Positions 10,701-22,050 of a stretch of DNA of 64,000 bases are shown here, in pieces. Source of the stretch: Aureobasidium sp. EXF-3400. Taxonomy: Eukaryota > Ascomycota > Dothideomycetes > Dothideales > Saccotheciaceae. The DNA is taken from positions 62,001 to 126,000 of the forward strand of contig SWBL01000098.1 in the NCBI GenBank assembly GCA_024195585.1. The letters run 5' to 3'. Position 1 is the first letter of the stretch; each line of letters begins with the position of its first letter. The translations under genes and the position numbers were made by a program. Below the pieces are notes generated by a model. That model did no database searches and was not told the origin of the DNA. It saw nothing but the letters and a program-made list of their open reading frames with translations.

Positions 10701-11232
10701 TTACTTCATCTTCTCGCCCTGAATAGTAGCAACAATCTTCCTCTGATGCTTGCTAGCCCTAAACTCCAAAAACCACACTCCCTGCCATGTTCCCGTATTC
10801 AATTTTCCATTCGTGATGGGCACACTGACGCTGGCTCCGATGAGTGCGGATTTGATGTGGGCAGGCATATCGTCAAGTCCTTCGTCTGAGTGGCGGTACA
10901 GGTTTCCCTTGCGATCTTCGGGGGCGATGCGGTCGAGGGCGTCGGACATGTCGTCGCTGCAAAGCTTTGTATTAGCTGGTGAAAGCAGGAGGTAGCAGAG
11001 GTGCCAAAAGCGGGGGAGGAGAAGGATAGAGAGGGGAAGTAGAAACATACCGAACATCCTCATCATAATTCTCATTCAAACTCAACGCGCAACTAGTATG
11101 CTGCACAAACAGTTGCAGAATACCAACTTTATACTCTTTAATCTCTGGCACCTTCTCATACACTGTATCAGTGATGAGGTAACTGCCTCTTGCCTTTGCA
11201 GGAAGAGTGAATTGTTTTTGCGTCCAGGACAT
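10701..11232 (-). CDS. YjbQ/UPF0047 family protein
   Basis: Two exons, 11232-11051 and 10956-10701, with a 94-nt phase-2 intron; 145 residues. It is a full-length, compact member of the YjbQ (UPF0047) family, recognised by [15 protein letters not shown] (His45 in QHTS), DVRDDM at the splice junction, and the block [19 protein letters not shown], followed by [12 protein letters not shown]. Bacterial homologues are described as secondary thiamine-phosphate synthases, but the physiological role is uncertain. The frame is open upstream to an ATG at 11427, which would add a hydrophobic 65-residue leader; I chose the ATG at 11232 because bacterial and fungal homologues begin close to this point. 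Confidence 0.9.
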
Positions 11233-11977
11233 GATGCTGGTTCCTTGGGAAGAGTATGAGGTAGTGGAGGTGGGGTGCGACCAAGGTAACAGTGATATGC
11301 TGTAGGAGAGCAGGGAAAGTGGTGAGTAGAGGATTGGTCCGATGAGAGAGGGAAAGAAACAGAGGGTGAAGAGGCAGAGCAACAGAGGAAGGTGGTATGG
11401 GTTTGTTGCGTGTGTGGTGTTTGGCATTTGTGGATGAGGGTGGATGGGAAGTTTTGGAGGGTCAGCGCGACGTCATATTTTTGTGGTTCTCCGAGCTCGA
11501 AATGCGGCGTCGGCTGCTGACTGTGACTTCTTATTACCTTCTTCTCTTGCCAAAATACCTGATAATCACAAAATGGAGGGAGCATTTAGAAGTGTTTGGA
11601 AGAGATTGAATTTCGTGTGATAGCAAATGCAGTGAATGAGGCGCCGTGCGTCCATGTTGGACTGTGTTGTTACATGCGAAGAAAAGAAAGCGCTGCTGCC
11701 CTTGTGTGTATAAGCAAAAGAAGAAGGGGCAGGCAGGCAGCAAAGTAAGCAAAAAAAGCAGAAAACGAGAAACCTCCATCGAAGGAAGGAAGCACAACCC
11801 CGAACGCTGGCAACTTCCATCCAGCAAACCTCCTCGAGCAGCGGTATGTTCATTTCTCTCCTCTCATCATCCCTCCTCATCCCTCAGAACCCCATTCCAC
11901 GAAAGAGAAGGCATACCCTTATGAAGAGCACAAGCTTCATCAACGAGAAAAAGATCAAAGAACATCAAACCCCATCT
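11233..11977. other. Intergenic region
   Basis: About 745 nt between two minus-strand genes. It contains the promoter of the YjbQ-like gene and purine- and pyrimidine-rich low-complexity patches (for example 11670-11780). The frame extension upstream of the YjbQ ATG is the only coding alternative seen. Confidence 0.5.
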
Positions 11978-13423
11978 TCACTTCTTCTTTGTCTTCTCCA
12001 GCTTGTCACGCACAAAGTACGCATTGCCATATCTAGGATCGACCTTCCATTTTCCCGGCTGCAAATCCTCCTCAATGGTTCGGAAGCTGCGCAAAGTGTT
12101 TGAGTCATCAGGTTCAATGACCCAGAACAACTGGTCGGGAGAAGCGGCCTTGGGCACCATTTCATTTGGCTTGTAGACACCTTCCTTGTGGGCGATCTTG
12201 GCATTATCTTCGTCGACTTGTTTCTTGGTGCGGCCCACCCAGATGCGGTCGGCTTTGGGCTTGGTTGAAGAGGCGCTGCTGGCGGTTTCTGCGTGTACGG
12301 GAACGGGATAGTTGGGCATTGCATATGCGACTGGAACGGCGGTGGCGGGCACGCCGAAAGGGAAGGGAACGTAAGTCATGGCAGGCATGTTGACTGGAGG
12401 TGCGGGTGGAGGAGGTGCGACAGCCTTCTCGATAGTTGGTGGCTCAGATGCAGCACGAATCGACTTCTCGCGAACGCGCTCGTGGACATAGTGATGATGG
12501 TGATACTCTTCCTGCTTGGAATGTGCCGAAGTAGCAACTGCAGGAGGAGCAGGAGGTGCAGGTGCCGCGGGAGCTGGAGGAGCAGCCATGGCGGCAAACG
12601 GCTGGGGTGGATACATGTAAGTGTAACCAGGTTGAGGGTAAAGCGCGTAAGCGACAGGCTAAGTTGAACAAAGGTCAGTGAACTGCGCAGAAGATCTCAA
12701 AGTCAAACAACTTACAACAGCGTCTTGAGGACCAGGTTCTCTCATGGCAACATAACTGTAGGCGTTGTCGTGGTCAGACACCTCGCTCTGAGTGCGGGCC
12801 TGAGTTTGAGTCGAGCGATTTGAGATGGATGACTTTGGGGCGATGGTTTCGGTTGGAACAGGGACACACTCGCGTCTCTTGCACCATTCCTCGTAGGTGA
12901 ACCCGCCGACCTCTTCCATCTTGCGCGAAGGCTTGACTGGGACGGCAATAAGAATCGGAGAAGCACAGATGTGATGAGACTCGACCGGAAGTGAGAGTTT
13001 GCCCTGGCAATGGCAGCGTTTGTGAATGACTTCCTTTTCTTCCACCCGCGGCGGCGGCGCGTCTTCGCTATAACGTCGGCGTCGGCGTCTGTGCTCGCCG
13101 TGATGGCGATGATCAGGAGACTTGGGATGAGGATGATAGTGAGAATGATGGTGGTGATGATGCTCGTGTCTAGAGCGGTGACGACGATGATGGTGACGAG
13201 AACTCGAACGATGACGAGAAACCCTCACAGGTGAAGCAGAGCGCGCCGGCTCAGTCACTGAACTCACGCTGCTTGTCTGGCTATCACGGGTCCAACCCCA
13301 ATTGCTGCTCTTTTCTTTCGTCACTGTTTTCTTGACAATGATCTGAGATGTATCGGACTCTGTTTCAGACTCTGAGTATGGCGTGGGCGAAGCGCCTCTA
13401 TAACGTACAAACTTGCGTCCCAT
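11978..13423 (-). CDS. Unknown protein with His-rich and Pro/Ala-rich regions
   Basis: Two exons, 13423-12716 and 12658-11978, with a 57-nt phase-0 intron containing a cactgac branch point; 462 residues. The start chosen is MGRKFVRYRG at 13423; the frame stays open to 13660 but that part reads like leader sequence. The N-terminal half is Ser/Arg/His-rich, with a run of His residues around residue 90 and HRR repeats. Next comes a Cys-containing stretch (KRCHCQGK) and a GGFTYEEWCKRRECVP segment, then a Pro/Ala-rich linker. The C-terminal about 85 residues (from RIWVGRTKKQVDEDNAKIA to the end) look like the folded, conserved part, including LFWVIEPDD and KWKVDPRYGNAYFV. I do not recognise a family. 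The His-rich tract may bind metal or act in condensates, which is speculation. Confidence 0.72.
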
Positions 13424-14134
13424 AGTTGCTGCTGGTGATGATACAGATACAAGAGGAAGAAAGCTGCTCACACAAGAGAACAGCATAATCAGACTATCAA
13501 ATGTTGGCTGCCGCACAAGGAAGAGAAACACGATTAAACTATCAATGTTGACGAGAGCAGCCTGGTTACTCGGAGACTTTGTATCTCCTGGACAACGAGC
13601 ATTCGACATTTTCCGCCTCGTGTGATTTTGATTGCTTGCTTGCTTTATGACTTGCATCAAGACTTTTTCTGGAGACAGTTTGGCATAAGGCTGTGTTTGA
13701 AGGGCTTTATGGTCGAAACGTACTTTTTTCCATCCCTGGATTCGGACGGTCCATCTGATTTGATATCAAACATTCACCCTGTCCCACGACTAGGTAGATT
13801 TGCTCCATCCCTCGTATGGGCCTAGTACCTATCATCTATACACCGTGCTACGTGGTTAGACAACGGCCTACATGGACAAGCTGTCTGACGTATCAAACGC
13901 TGTGGCACGCGGTATATCACTACCTAAGTTTCGAGGTCTCTGGTATGATCGAGGCAGTACACTATTAATACACAATCTAAATATCCTACCACACCATTCC
14001 AACATTTTCTCATGCAACTCATGCTCATAGATTTGGTACAGATGGTACCAGCCCGCCCTTTAATGCATACTCTTCCATCATAACGCCATGTCGCATAATC
14101 TGCCATTTTTCTGTTCCACATTTGCATACCTTCA
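13424..14134. other. Intergenic region
   Basis: About 710 nt holding the promoter of the His-rich protein gene (minus) and the 3' side of the SDR gene. No coding or RNA signal was recognised. Confidence 0.5.
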
Positions 14135-15528
14135 TCACCCAGCCCTCCAGCCCGCCATGTTCGGAGCACCAGATGCATGCTGTTCTCTACGCTTCTGCTC
14201 CTCTTGCTCACTCTCATCAGCCATTCTCTTATTAGACGCAGCTCTCTTCAATGCTGTCATCGTATGCTCCCAAATCTTGGGTCCAGCATTCAGGTCGCGG
14301 TATTTCCTAATGATCGCCATGTCGCCTGCTGGCCTGCCATCCCAGTCAAGCAGGTAGGCTCCGCTTCCCTTCATTCCATCCATACCAACGGCGATATCCA
14401 GACCTCCATTTAGTGGGATCCCGGCTGATCCTTCCTTGGCTTTGTACATTGAGCTGGTGATCTGGAAAAGATGTCTCTCGCCGCTTTCCCTGAAGTTGAG
14501 AATCCAAGGTGTCATGACTGAATACAATACCTTGACTCCCAGTCTAATGGGACCAGTAAGTTGATTGGTGATTCCAGATTTGACGGTGCCAGGGTAAGAA
14601 TGACTGAATGACGTTTGAGGGTACCTCTTGGAAAGTTCCTCCATCATAAAGTCTGTCATCATGACACAGTGAGATAAGCAGGCGTGCAGTGTATAGTTTG
14701 TCTTAAGGTCCATGTTGTCCAGGTCAATGTCGGCTTCTGAGCCTGCGGCGAGGACGGTCAAGACACGTGATAGTTCCTTGTTCTTTCCGGCTGCTGAGAG
14801 CTCGGGCATGAGGTTCATGGTAAAGCGTATCCGAGCGTAATAGTTGACGGCCATTTTATGGTCAAGTCCTTCTGGGGTTTCTGTTTATCTACTGTTAGCA
14901 GTGCGTGGAAATTAAGTCAAAGATGACAACTCACCTTTTCGACCGCTCAGTGACATGTAACCAGCAGAAAGAAAAAGGATGTTAATCTTCTTTTCTCGTC
15001 GCTGCAGCTCCTCGCAAACCTCGTCGACATTCTTCAGTATACTGATGTCCTTCTTGATAAAGATGGCTTGTGATCCAGGATTCAAGTCTTCGAGCTCTTT
15101 GCAAAGCTTGTCTGCCTTGTCTTGACTCCTGAACATCACTGTCAGCATACCACAACATACAGCGAGAGCTGCGAAGAGCGAACTCACCTGCCGATAATGT
15201 ATGCTCGCGGTTTCGTTGTCCTTAGAAACAATTCCTTGACAGTGCTTTCGGCGACACCATGCGTACCTCCAACTAAATGAAGTCAAGCGCAAGTCAGCAT
15301 TTGGCATTTTGCAAGGCGGGCTGTTGAAGCGGCAAAGGCGAGACGCCAACGACAAAAAAAAAACATACCAAACACAGCTACCAGTTCCTCCAAATTGCCA
15401 GCCTCGATATTCGACGCGCGGATGGTGTCCAATGAGACCATGCCTTGGTTTTCGGAAAAGATGAGGGATGTCGGTGTTGTGACGTTTGCAGCTGGAGGCG
15501 TCCAGCCTGCGCGCTCATCGACCGACAT
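14135..15528 (-). CDS. Short-chain dehydrogenase/reductase (SDR) family protein
   Basis: Four exons: 15528-15369, 15272-15188, 15128-14935 and 14880-14135; 394 residues. The apparent frame begins at TTG 15543, so the ATG at 15528 is used. The Rossmann entry is split by intron 1: VFVGGTHGVAEST (GGTHG at 55-59), followed by RAYIIGRSQ and an LFLSAGYMS segment equivalent to NNAG. The usual Ser and YxxxK pair is not evident: the relevant stretch reads NYTLHACLSH. As far as I recall the same change is common in one fungal SDR subgroup that ends this region with a YPGTV/HSFPG-type motif (here SYPGTVKSGI). The substrate cannot be predicted and a non-standard mechanism or a structural role is possible. 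Intron 1 has an unusual T-run just after its donor. Confidence 0.83.
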
Positions 15529-16342
15529 CCTGACCGTAGGCAATATGTAGCTCTGCTATAGGGAGAACAAAAGTCGCGTGTAGTCAATTTTGCCTTGGGA
15601 TTGGATGTTGCCAAGTTATCGCTTTACAACGGATGATGGTGTGGTATGGCTGCGTGGATAGTTCGAGAAACTGCTTGCAGATGATTGGGACAAAGAAGCA
15701 AATTTTTGTTTCCTCAACAAAATGGAGAACACTGGGATATTCTATGCGGAAAATTGACGGTCGAGAGATTGTATTCTGTCTCTTTCGAACAAAGGAGCAG
15801 GCAGAGTAATCAACCAAGCAGCGTCCTCGTACACTCGCATCTACCCGAGCAACGTTCCCATCGATCTCCAGGAATTTGGATGGAACAGGGTGCGGAGATG
15901 GGCGCGGCTCCGAGCAATGACGAAGTGGCGGCTTGAATCATGAATCTACATCTATCGATGCATCGAGTTTCTCGAGCTCATCGACGTTCTAACAAATGCT
16001 TGCACAAAACTCACGCGTTGTTCAGCAGTCTCATGAGCATCCATCATACTAATCAGGGTGATCGTTATCGTAATGTGAAGACTAATCTAAGATTGCACTA
16101 TGGGTATCCTGCAGGTAGAGGTAGGGAGAAAAAACACAAGAGAACACGATGGAGCACATTAAAGCATTAGCGGGGTTGTCTTCTTCCCTGCAGTAAGTCT
16201 TGACCTTGAAAACCAAGAACTCACCGGTGCAAGAAGTCGTCTCCCAAGAAAATAACAGGAGCATCCGAACCACTGTACTGCAAGCTGCGCCTTCCACAAC
16301 CGCTTGCGGTGCACGTTCCGAGAGATGGGAGAGCATGCTGAA
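15529..16342. other. Intergenic region
   Basis: About 810 nt containing the SDR promoter and the 3' flank of RTT109. Short frames only; nothing recognisable. Confidence 0.5.
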
Positions 16343-17989
16343 TCAAGAATTGCTGGCCTTTAGCTTCTTTCGAATCATGGCTCCTCCCAGGACATTGACC
16401 GTGGGCGGATTCACAGCGGCCGTCGGCTGAGCTTCGTCATCTGCGTTCTTCCTCTTCTTGCGAACCAACATGCCGGACAGGTCATTGACCTGGCCAGATA
16501 TTGGTGTTGCAGCTTGCCCTGCAGCAGTAGTCTGGTCTGCAGCCTGATGCGCTCCATTGACTTCCTTGCCCCAGTCTGCAGCGGGAGCCGTGATGGCTAT
16601 GACTTCACTAAGCCATTTGCGCGTACTGCTAGTCGCAGCATTCACATCCGAAAAGTCGAGACGCAACAGCAAGTCGTGGACTCTGGTGTAGGATGAGTGA
16701 TCGAGTACAATCTGACCACGACCCTTCTGTGGCCACTCTTTGCTGCTTGACTTGTCTGAACGCGACGACAGGTTCGAAGAAGATGACTTGATCTTTGGTT
16801 GGCGGGGTATGATCGGACCCGATAGCTTTTTCCTTCTCGAACTCTTTCTTGGACTCGACTTTGCGGTCTCGGAGGCTTGTCCAAGACTTTCCTGGCTCGA
16901 GAAGATTTGGTCTGCTCCAAGCAGATCGTCTGCATTGAAAGAGGTGGCTGGTGTCAGGTTGGTGACAGAATCTTCCAATGACTGGATGGTAGGTTGTGTG
17001 GGTGTGAAGACAAGCCAGATAAAACCAACCATTCGGCCAGAGGAGCACTCTTGTCTGAAAGCCATAGTATCCCAGAATTGGTCCAATGTCCTTATACTCT
17101 TCCACATGCCGTTGCCTTTCTTGCTTGGCGAGAAGAAGGATTGGCTTGGTTGTGAGTCTGGTAGTTCGGCGTCGAGTTCGTCAAGGTAGCGAGCTTTGGG
17201 GTCGTCGGGGAAATGTGGCACGAGACAGCGAGGCGGGGCAGAGGGATTGGGAGCGATTTCGAGGAGTGGGTGGCCGTGTCGCCATTTGCGATTATCAAGC
17301 GGGTCGGAGCGATACGAGTTTGGGAAGAATTGAGTGGTCTCGTGAGAGTCGAAGCCAGGGACGATGACATGGGCGCGAGTGGTATAGGCGTGGTCGGTGT
17401 GGAGTCTCAGGACAGGATCGAGGGTCTTGCACCACCACTTGACGAGTTGACGGTCATCCAAGACATGCTTTGCGCCGTGGTCGACACTCCCGGGAAAGAG
17501 GTATTGATCCTGGGCTCTAGCGAAGAGCGAGACGACAAGCAGAATGCCAGGTCTCTGCCTGGTCTCAGCCAACCATTTTATGAAAGTCGAGGTGAGTGGA
17601 CGGATAGGCGACTGGCGCGGTTGTGTGGGTGATGCGGGTAGATGGCCGGTCGAGTCGGCTTTGGAGACGAACAGCGTTGTCAAGGATGCAGTAGTGTAGA
17701 CGAGGACCTCGATGGCGAAGACGAAGACATGGCCGGTTTGAGGATGCGAGACGGAGGAATCGGACGACTTGGAAGAATTGGTAGATGTAGAAGCGACAGA
17801 GAGGGTAAGAAAGTGAGATTCGCAGAAGGTGCGCTGAGGCCTCGTGGCCGGGGCAGCAGCGAACAGGGCGTCCGACTTGGTTGGCCGCGTCGAGAGATGG
17901 TGCACTTTGTATCTAGATCCAGCTCCGAGCACTGTCTCGAACCGTGAATACAGTTCTGCCCTGCTGAGCGCCGACTGATCCTGTTCCAT
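16343..17989 (-). CDS. RTT109: Histone H3 lysine acetyltransferase Rtt109
   Basis: Single exon, 548 residues (yeast Rtt109 is about 436). The protein acetylates newly made histone H3 (K56, also K9/K27 with Vps75 or Asf1) and is fungal-specific within the p300-like structural class. Diagnostic segments are DRQLVKWWCKTLDPVL near residue 180, a DNRKWRHGHPLLEIAPNPSAPPRCLVPHFPDDPKA-type core, and MAFRQECSSGRMVGFIWLVF near 330. The loop between about 350 and 420 is Ser/Lys-rich and longer than in yeast. The C-terminus has two similar basic patches (GMLVRKKRK and GAMIRKKLK) that look like nuclear localisation or chaperone-binding tails. It diverges from the mL57 gene; one ACGCGA element lies in the shared 252-nt promoter at 18150-18155, consistent with S-phase expression. 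Confidence 0.94.
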   Translation of the reverse strand: MEQDQSALSRAELYSRFETVLGAGSRYKVHHLSTRPTKSDALFAAAPATRPQRTFCESHFLTLSVASTSTNSSKSSDSSVSHPQTGHVFVFAIEVLVYTTASLTTLFVSKADSTGHLPASPTQPRQSPIRPLTSTFIKWLAETRQRPGILLVVSLFARAQDQYLFPGSVDHGAKHVLDDRQLVKWWCKTLDPVLRLHTDHAYTTRAHVIVPGFDSHETTQFFPNSYRSDPLDNRKWRHGHPLLEIAPNPSAPPRCLVPHFPDDPKARYLDELDAELPDSQPSQSFFSPSKKGNGMWKSIRTLDQFWDTMAFRQECSSGRMVGFIWLVFTPTQPTIQSLEDSVTNLTPATSFNADDLLGADQIFSSQESLGQASETAKSSPRKSSRRKKLSGPIIPRQPKIKSSSSNLSSRSDKSSSKEWPQKGRGQIVLDHSSYTRVHDLLLRLDFSDVNAATSSTRKWLSEVIAITAPAADWGKEVNGAHQAADQTTAAGQAATPISGQVNDLSGMLVRKKRKNADDEAQPTAAVNPPTVNVLGGAMIRKKLKASNS

Positions 17990-18241
17990 CTTGCTAGTAA
18001 TGCTTGAACAATTAACTCAACTGCTGGCAAGGGAAACAAATAGCAACGAGTAAACATTGCATTGAACACCGGCCGCGATTGCCGAAGTTTTTCCTCTCCG
18101 AGGTGCCTGCCAGTCCAGAAAGATTCACGATTCACTCCGACCGGCGACCACGCGACGGGGAGAAGCTGCAACAATCAAAGGAGAAGAGGAGGAATCCAGG
18201 AGACATAAAGCTCATACGACATATCTACACACATTGCCACC

Positions 18242-19092
18242 ATGAGCGCACCCGCACTATCACCGCCCGCCATCGTCGGCGCCGCCCTCAGAACATCCAT
18301 GACCCGTCCACAACTCTCTCGTTGCGCCGGCCGCCTCACACAATCCACAAACTCCCACAGCTATGCCACCACCGAGTCTGAATCCACCACCAAATACACC
18401 CCCCGCTGGGCAGCAACTCCCTCACGCATGGCCATGCCCGTCCGCGCACGACCAGGCCCTCGCCAACGCCAATCTGCTCCATTCGTAGTAAACGAGGATG
18501 CCTCCCTCCTCGACACAGCATACAACTCTTTCCTCGGCAAGAACGGCGACACCATCCTGCCCGAAGAGATCAAATGGCTAGCCGTAACACACAAGTCCTT
18601 CGATCACGCAAGAAGAGGTTTCAACGACAAACTCGCCTTCCTGGGCAAGACTCTGTGCAATGTGCAGTGTTCGCTTGCTTTACTCGAACAGCCCTCTCGT
18701 CCTGAAGATCGTTTCCCCGTCGAACGCATACGCAACCAGCACAAGTCGTATGCGCATCCTGCTATGAGGGGTTTGCATCATGTCTCCGACTTTGCAAAGC
18801 AGCAGACGCTGAGCAAGGAGAGATTGGCTTCTCTGGCGCGGCAGTACGGTCTGAATGCTGTTGTGAGATGGAAGCCTAGAAACGTGAGTCCTCTCAAAAT
18901 CTTGGATCTGGTTCGCTGGGCCAAACGCTGACATTATTTTTACAGGTTGACAACCTTTCATCATCCGGTGTCGATGTCGTTCTTGCCCACACTCTCTACT
19001 CGATCGTAGGCGCCGTAGCCATGGAGAAGGGAGGAGAGTTTGCAAACAAGATTGTGAGGGAGAGGATACTCAACCCTCTGGGTCTTAAGTGA
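18242..19092 (+). CDS. MRPL15: Mitochondrial large ribosomal subunit protein mL57 (RNase III-like)
   Basis: Two exons, 18242-18883 and 18946-19092 (62-nt phase-0 intron); 262 residues, close to yeast Mrpl15 (253). The first about 45 residues are a presequence rich in Arg/Ser/Ala. The body is an RNase III fold recognised by LPEEIKWLAVTHKSFDHARRG. The catalytic signature, normally NERLEFLGD, is NDKLAFLGK here (128-136), so the acidic residues needed for cleavage are gone; this matches a purely structural ribosomal role. mL57 pairs with mL44 in the yeast mitoribosome. A general RNase III-like protein is the alternative, but length and position of the domain favour mL57. It is convergent with bL27m. 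Confidence 0.82.
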
Positions 19093-19355
19093 TTTGTTAC
19101 GAGAAAAAGCGAGCCTTTGTATTTGCATATACCTGTACAATTTTGTATAACAGCCAAAAACACACCTTTAGACATCTTTCCACATGTTCAACGAGAAGAA
19201 TATGTGACATGTCTTGCTTCTTTTCAGTGTCTGCAGCATATCTCTTGACTACAACACTTTCCCAGCTTTTCTACATTTACAGAAAAACACCATCTTGCTT
19301 GACCAAGAAGACCACAAGAAAAAACGCCCTTTATATTCCTACACATTCTCCTCTC

Positions 19356-20318
19356 TCAACGTCTTCTCGTCAAACCCCTCCTCTCAGCATTCTTAGCCTT
19401 CCTGACATTCGCCTTCCTCCAAGCCAAAAATCTGCTGCCAGGCTTAAACGGCGTAACCCTAATACCAGCTCTCTCAGCAGCCCTTCCAATCTCCCAATTG
19501 GCAGCACGGTACTGGTATCCAGGTCTGAGTGTAGGTGTAGCTCTAACAACCTCTCCGGTTCTCTTATCTTTAACCACCACTTTAGCTCTGTTTTCTTTGG
19601 GTTGTTCGCGGATGGAAGGTGCCTCTGCTGTTGCTGCACCTCCCTCTGTGAGAAGGTCGCCGTTGAGTTGGGTTTCGAGAGAAGCAGACTCCATCTGGTG
19701 GGCTAGCATGCCCAGGCGTCGTCGGCGGACTGCATGGGGTGGTTGTGGCAGCACCTGTGCGCGCTCAAACACTACACCGATGTATTGGCGTTTAGGGTGC
19801 TTGAGGGGGTCTTTGTAGTATTTGACGTAGCCGGGTTGAGTGGCGTAGATGGTGTGGTCGCGGCCCATTGCGCAGTTGTCGCCGGGGAACCATTTGGTGC
19901 CGCGTTGGCGGAAGATGATGTTGCCTGGGATTACGTATTGTTCTGTTTTGCTGTATCAGCTTTTTGTCTTGCTTCTTGTCTTGCCGGTCGTGAGGGTTTC
20001 ATGTATTCGTGAGGGTCGAGTTATGCTGGTTGTTGGAAACAAGGAAAAAAAGGTGGTGTAGATGTGTATAGCTCGCTCAAGATGTAGTGTGGAAATCAAT
20101 CACATACCTCCACTCTTCTTAGCACCCAATCTCTTTCCTGCACCGTCCTTTGCAGAGTTGGCGGCTCCCTGGGCCTTGTGCGAGGCATGGCGCACAGCGA
20201 TGCTGGTGGTGTTGGCGAAAGCTGGTGACGACAGGCGCAAAGCCGAGAGGGCCGTCTCGATGGTGGCAATGGCTGGTGAAGAGCCCGTGGGCAGTGCGCG
20301 TATCCTTGGAAGCAACAT
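19356..20318 (-). CDS. MRP7: Mitochondrial large ribosomal subunit protein bL27m
   Basis: Two exons, 20318-20108 and 19942-19356, with a 165-nt phase-1 intron; 265 residues. The spliced protein has a mitochondrial presequence ([10 protein letters not shown], no acidic residues early), then the bL27 core across the junction: [22 protein letters not shown], followed by [20 protein letters not shown]. bL27 lies near the peptidyl-transferase centre, and KSGG plus [10 protein letters not shown] are its signature. A C-terminal extension of about 150 residues is typical of fungal Mrp7. The frame is open to an alternative start at 20462, but the ATG at 20318 gives the expected presequence. The acceptor cag at 19943 restores the conserved Glu-Gln-Tyr. 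Confidence 0.93.
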
Positions 20319-20570
20319 GATCGAGCTGTGTGTGATTGCGCTGTCCTGCTGTCGATTCAATGTCTCTCTGCTCGCTCGACTTTCGACTTTCTGCCGCCTC
20401 CGCAATCCGCGTTGAGAACAAAGATTGTTGTTGGCAACGCTTTGAACACTTAACTTGACCATTCACTCACACATTTGCCATTTCTCTTCGCAATTGACAT
20501 TATATAATTAGACTTGATAGGCGCCAGGAAGCCCAATTGATTGCTATCCTCTGGATACAGAGCGTTTTGT

Positions 20571-22050
20571 CTACTGATCACCGTGTCTCCCTTCATTCGA
20601 CTGACGCCTTATATCTAGCGCGGCCATCTGCTCGTTCAACTCCTCTTCGGCCATGTGTGCTGTTAACGGACTCGTTGTCGTCGGTACAGGTCCCGTTATG
20701 GCGCCTTCCATGTCGAGTATCGTCTGTTCGCTCCAGCTTCTGGTTCTTTCTCTCTTCATGTCCGGCTTCATGAAGCTCTGCCGTGTACCGACCAGTGTCA
20801 ATTCATCAGAACCTTCGAGCTCTTCCGTTATCTTTCCCAGTCTATCTGTACTGGACATGGATACTGCAGTGGCAACTGACTCTCTCTGCTGTTCCATTTG
20901 TCCCTTCTCGATGTCCGGCTCAGAAGCTTCGGTTGTAGCTACCGTGTTGAGAGTAAGACTCCATCGAGGTGCTTGTCGTTCTTTGGTCGCTTGAGGGAAG
21001 AAGTAGACGACCAGTGGCTTCAAAGCGAGCATCGAGGCGCATATTATGCCCACGTTGGCTTCGACCATTGACCACGTCACTGCTTCTGCTGAAGATGCCG
21101 TAAAGTCGTGTCGAGCGTATGCGTTGTGCACCAGCACAAGTCTGACAACTGATACTGCGCATGTACTATGCTCACGTCAGTTTTTCAGCCACCAAGTAAG
21201 CAGGTTGTAGCTCTTACAAGAAACCTAGCAGGAAGACGCCCACCAATGCAATCTTCTGCCTCTTCGGCAACTTCAGACGCGAGATGACTGGCATAGGCAA
21301 TGCCAGCACAGCAAAATCGAGCACGATGTTCACAGCCGACACGCTCAACCAATACGTCCTCGTACTGATGCACTTTCCAGGTACTATAGGTAGCCAGATC
21401 TTCCTGACCGGGTTGCAGAAGAAGATGGAAGCAAACACGCCCCAAAGTACAGAAGGCACGAGAGCCGTGAACAGGAGCCATGTAAGCCGTCGCATCGTAC
21501 GGGTGGGAAAGATACGAAGGTATTGAGTGAGGATCGAAGCTTTGGTGACGTGAATGAGGACGACATAGAGGACGTTCCAGCTGAGGAAGAGTTTGGCTGT
21601 TGTTGAGTGTAGGTCGAGAGGGTTGACCCAGGCGTAGCTGCCAAATCCTGTCACGACCATGGCCACGGTAAGGCCAAGGACGACCCAGGATAGGAACTGT
21701 AAGTTGGTAAGCCTAGCTCCGTCATGATATGTGAACCGGTGTGCGAGACGTGATGAGGTGCATTGTGTAGGCGGTGGTATCATCAGGAAAATGATGCTTC
21801 AAAGAAGTTGGGTCCTTGAAGAAAGGCAAGGTAGGTACACTCGAAGCTTCAACCTTGCACGACAAGGAGCAAGCACACTTACAAGCGATACCATGATGAC
21901 AAAATCATCGAAGCCCATAGCCTTGACGAACTTGCATCGTACTATCAGTCTCAGAATCACCACAGCAGTCGCTAGTGTGGTTGTGATGATGGTAGGTGTG
22001 AGAGCATCCCAGCGGAGATTCGGCTTTTCGTGGTGTGCTTTCGTCGTCAT
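20571..22050 (-). CDS. Rhodopsin-domain (SAT4/PTH11-like) integral membrane protein
   Basis: Three exons: 22050-21883, 21696-21218 and 21165-20571; 413 residues. The 186-nt first intron is phase 0, the 52-nt second intron is phase 2. The ATG is at 22050; a TTG two codons upstream is not used. The family features are GFDDFVIMVSL after helix two, FLSWVVLGLTVAMVV, KASILTQYLRIFP, FFCNPV with KCIS in the conserved loop, FAVLALPMPVI, then LLGFFTCAVSVVRLV across intron 2 and EANVGIICASMLALKPLVVYFFP. The cytosolic tail holds Ser/Thr-rich and acidic segments. It is a different subgroup from the protein at 7842-9259 by loop sequences. Ligand and pathway are unknown. Confidence 0.88.

Noticed and set aside
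11233..11427. N-terminal hydrophobic extension of the YjbQ-like protein from the ATG at 11427
   Set aside because: Family members start near MSWTQ; the extension is low-complexity and hydrophobic, more likely leader sequence.
15350..15365. Poly-A run as a possible retroelement tail
   Set aside because: It lies within SDR intron 1 just after the donor, with no adjacent element or target duplication visible.
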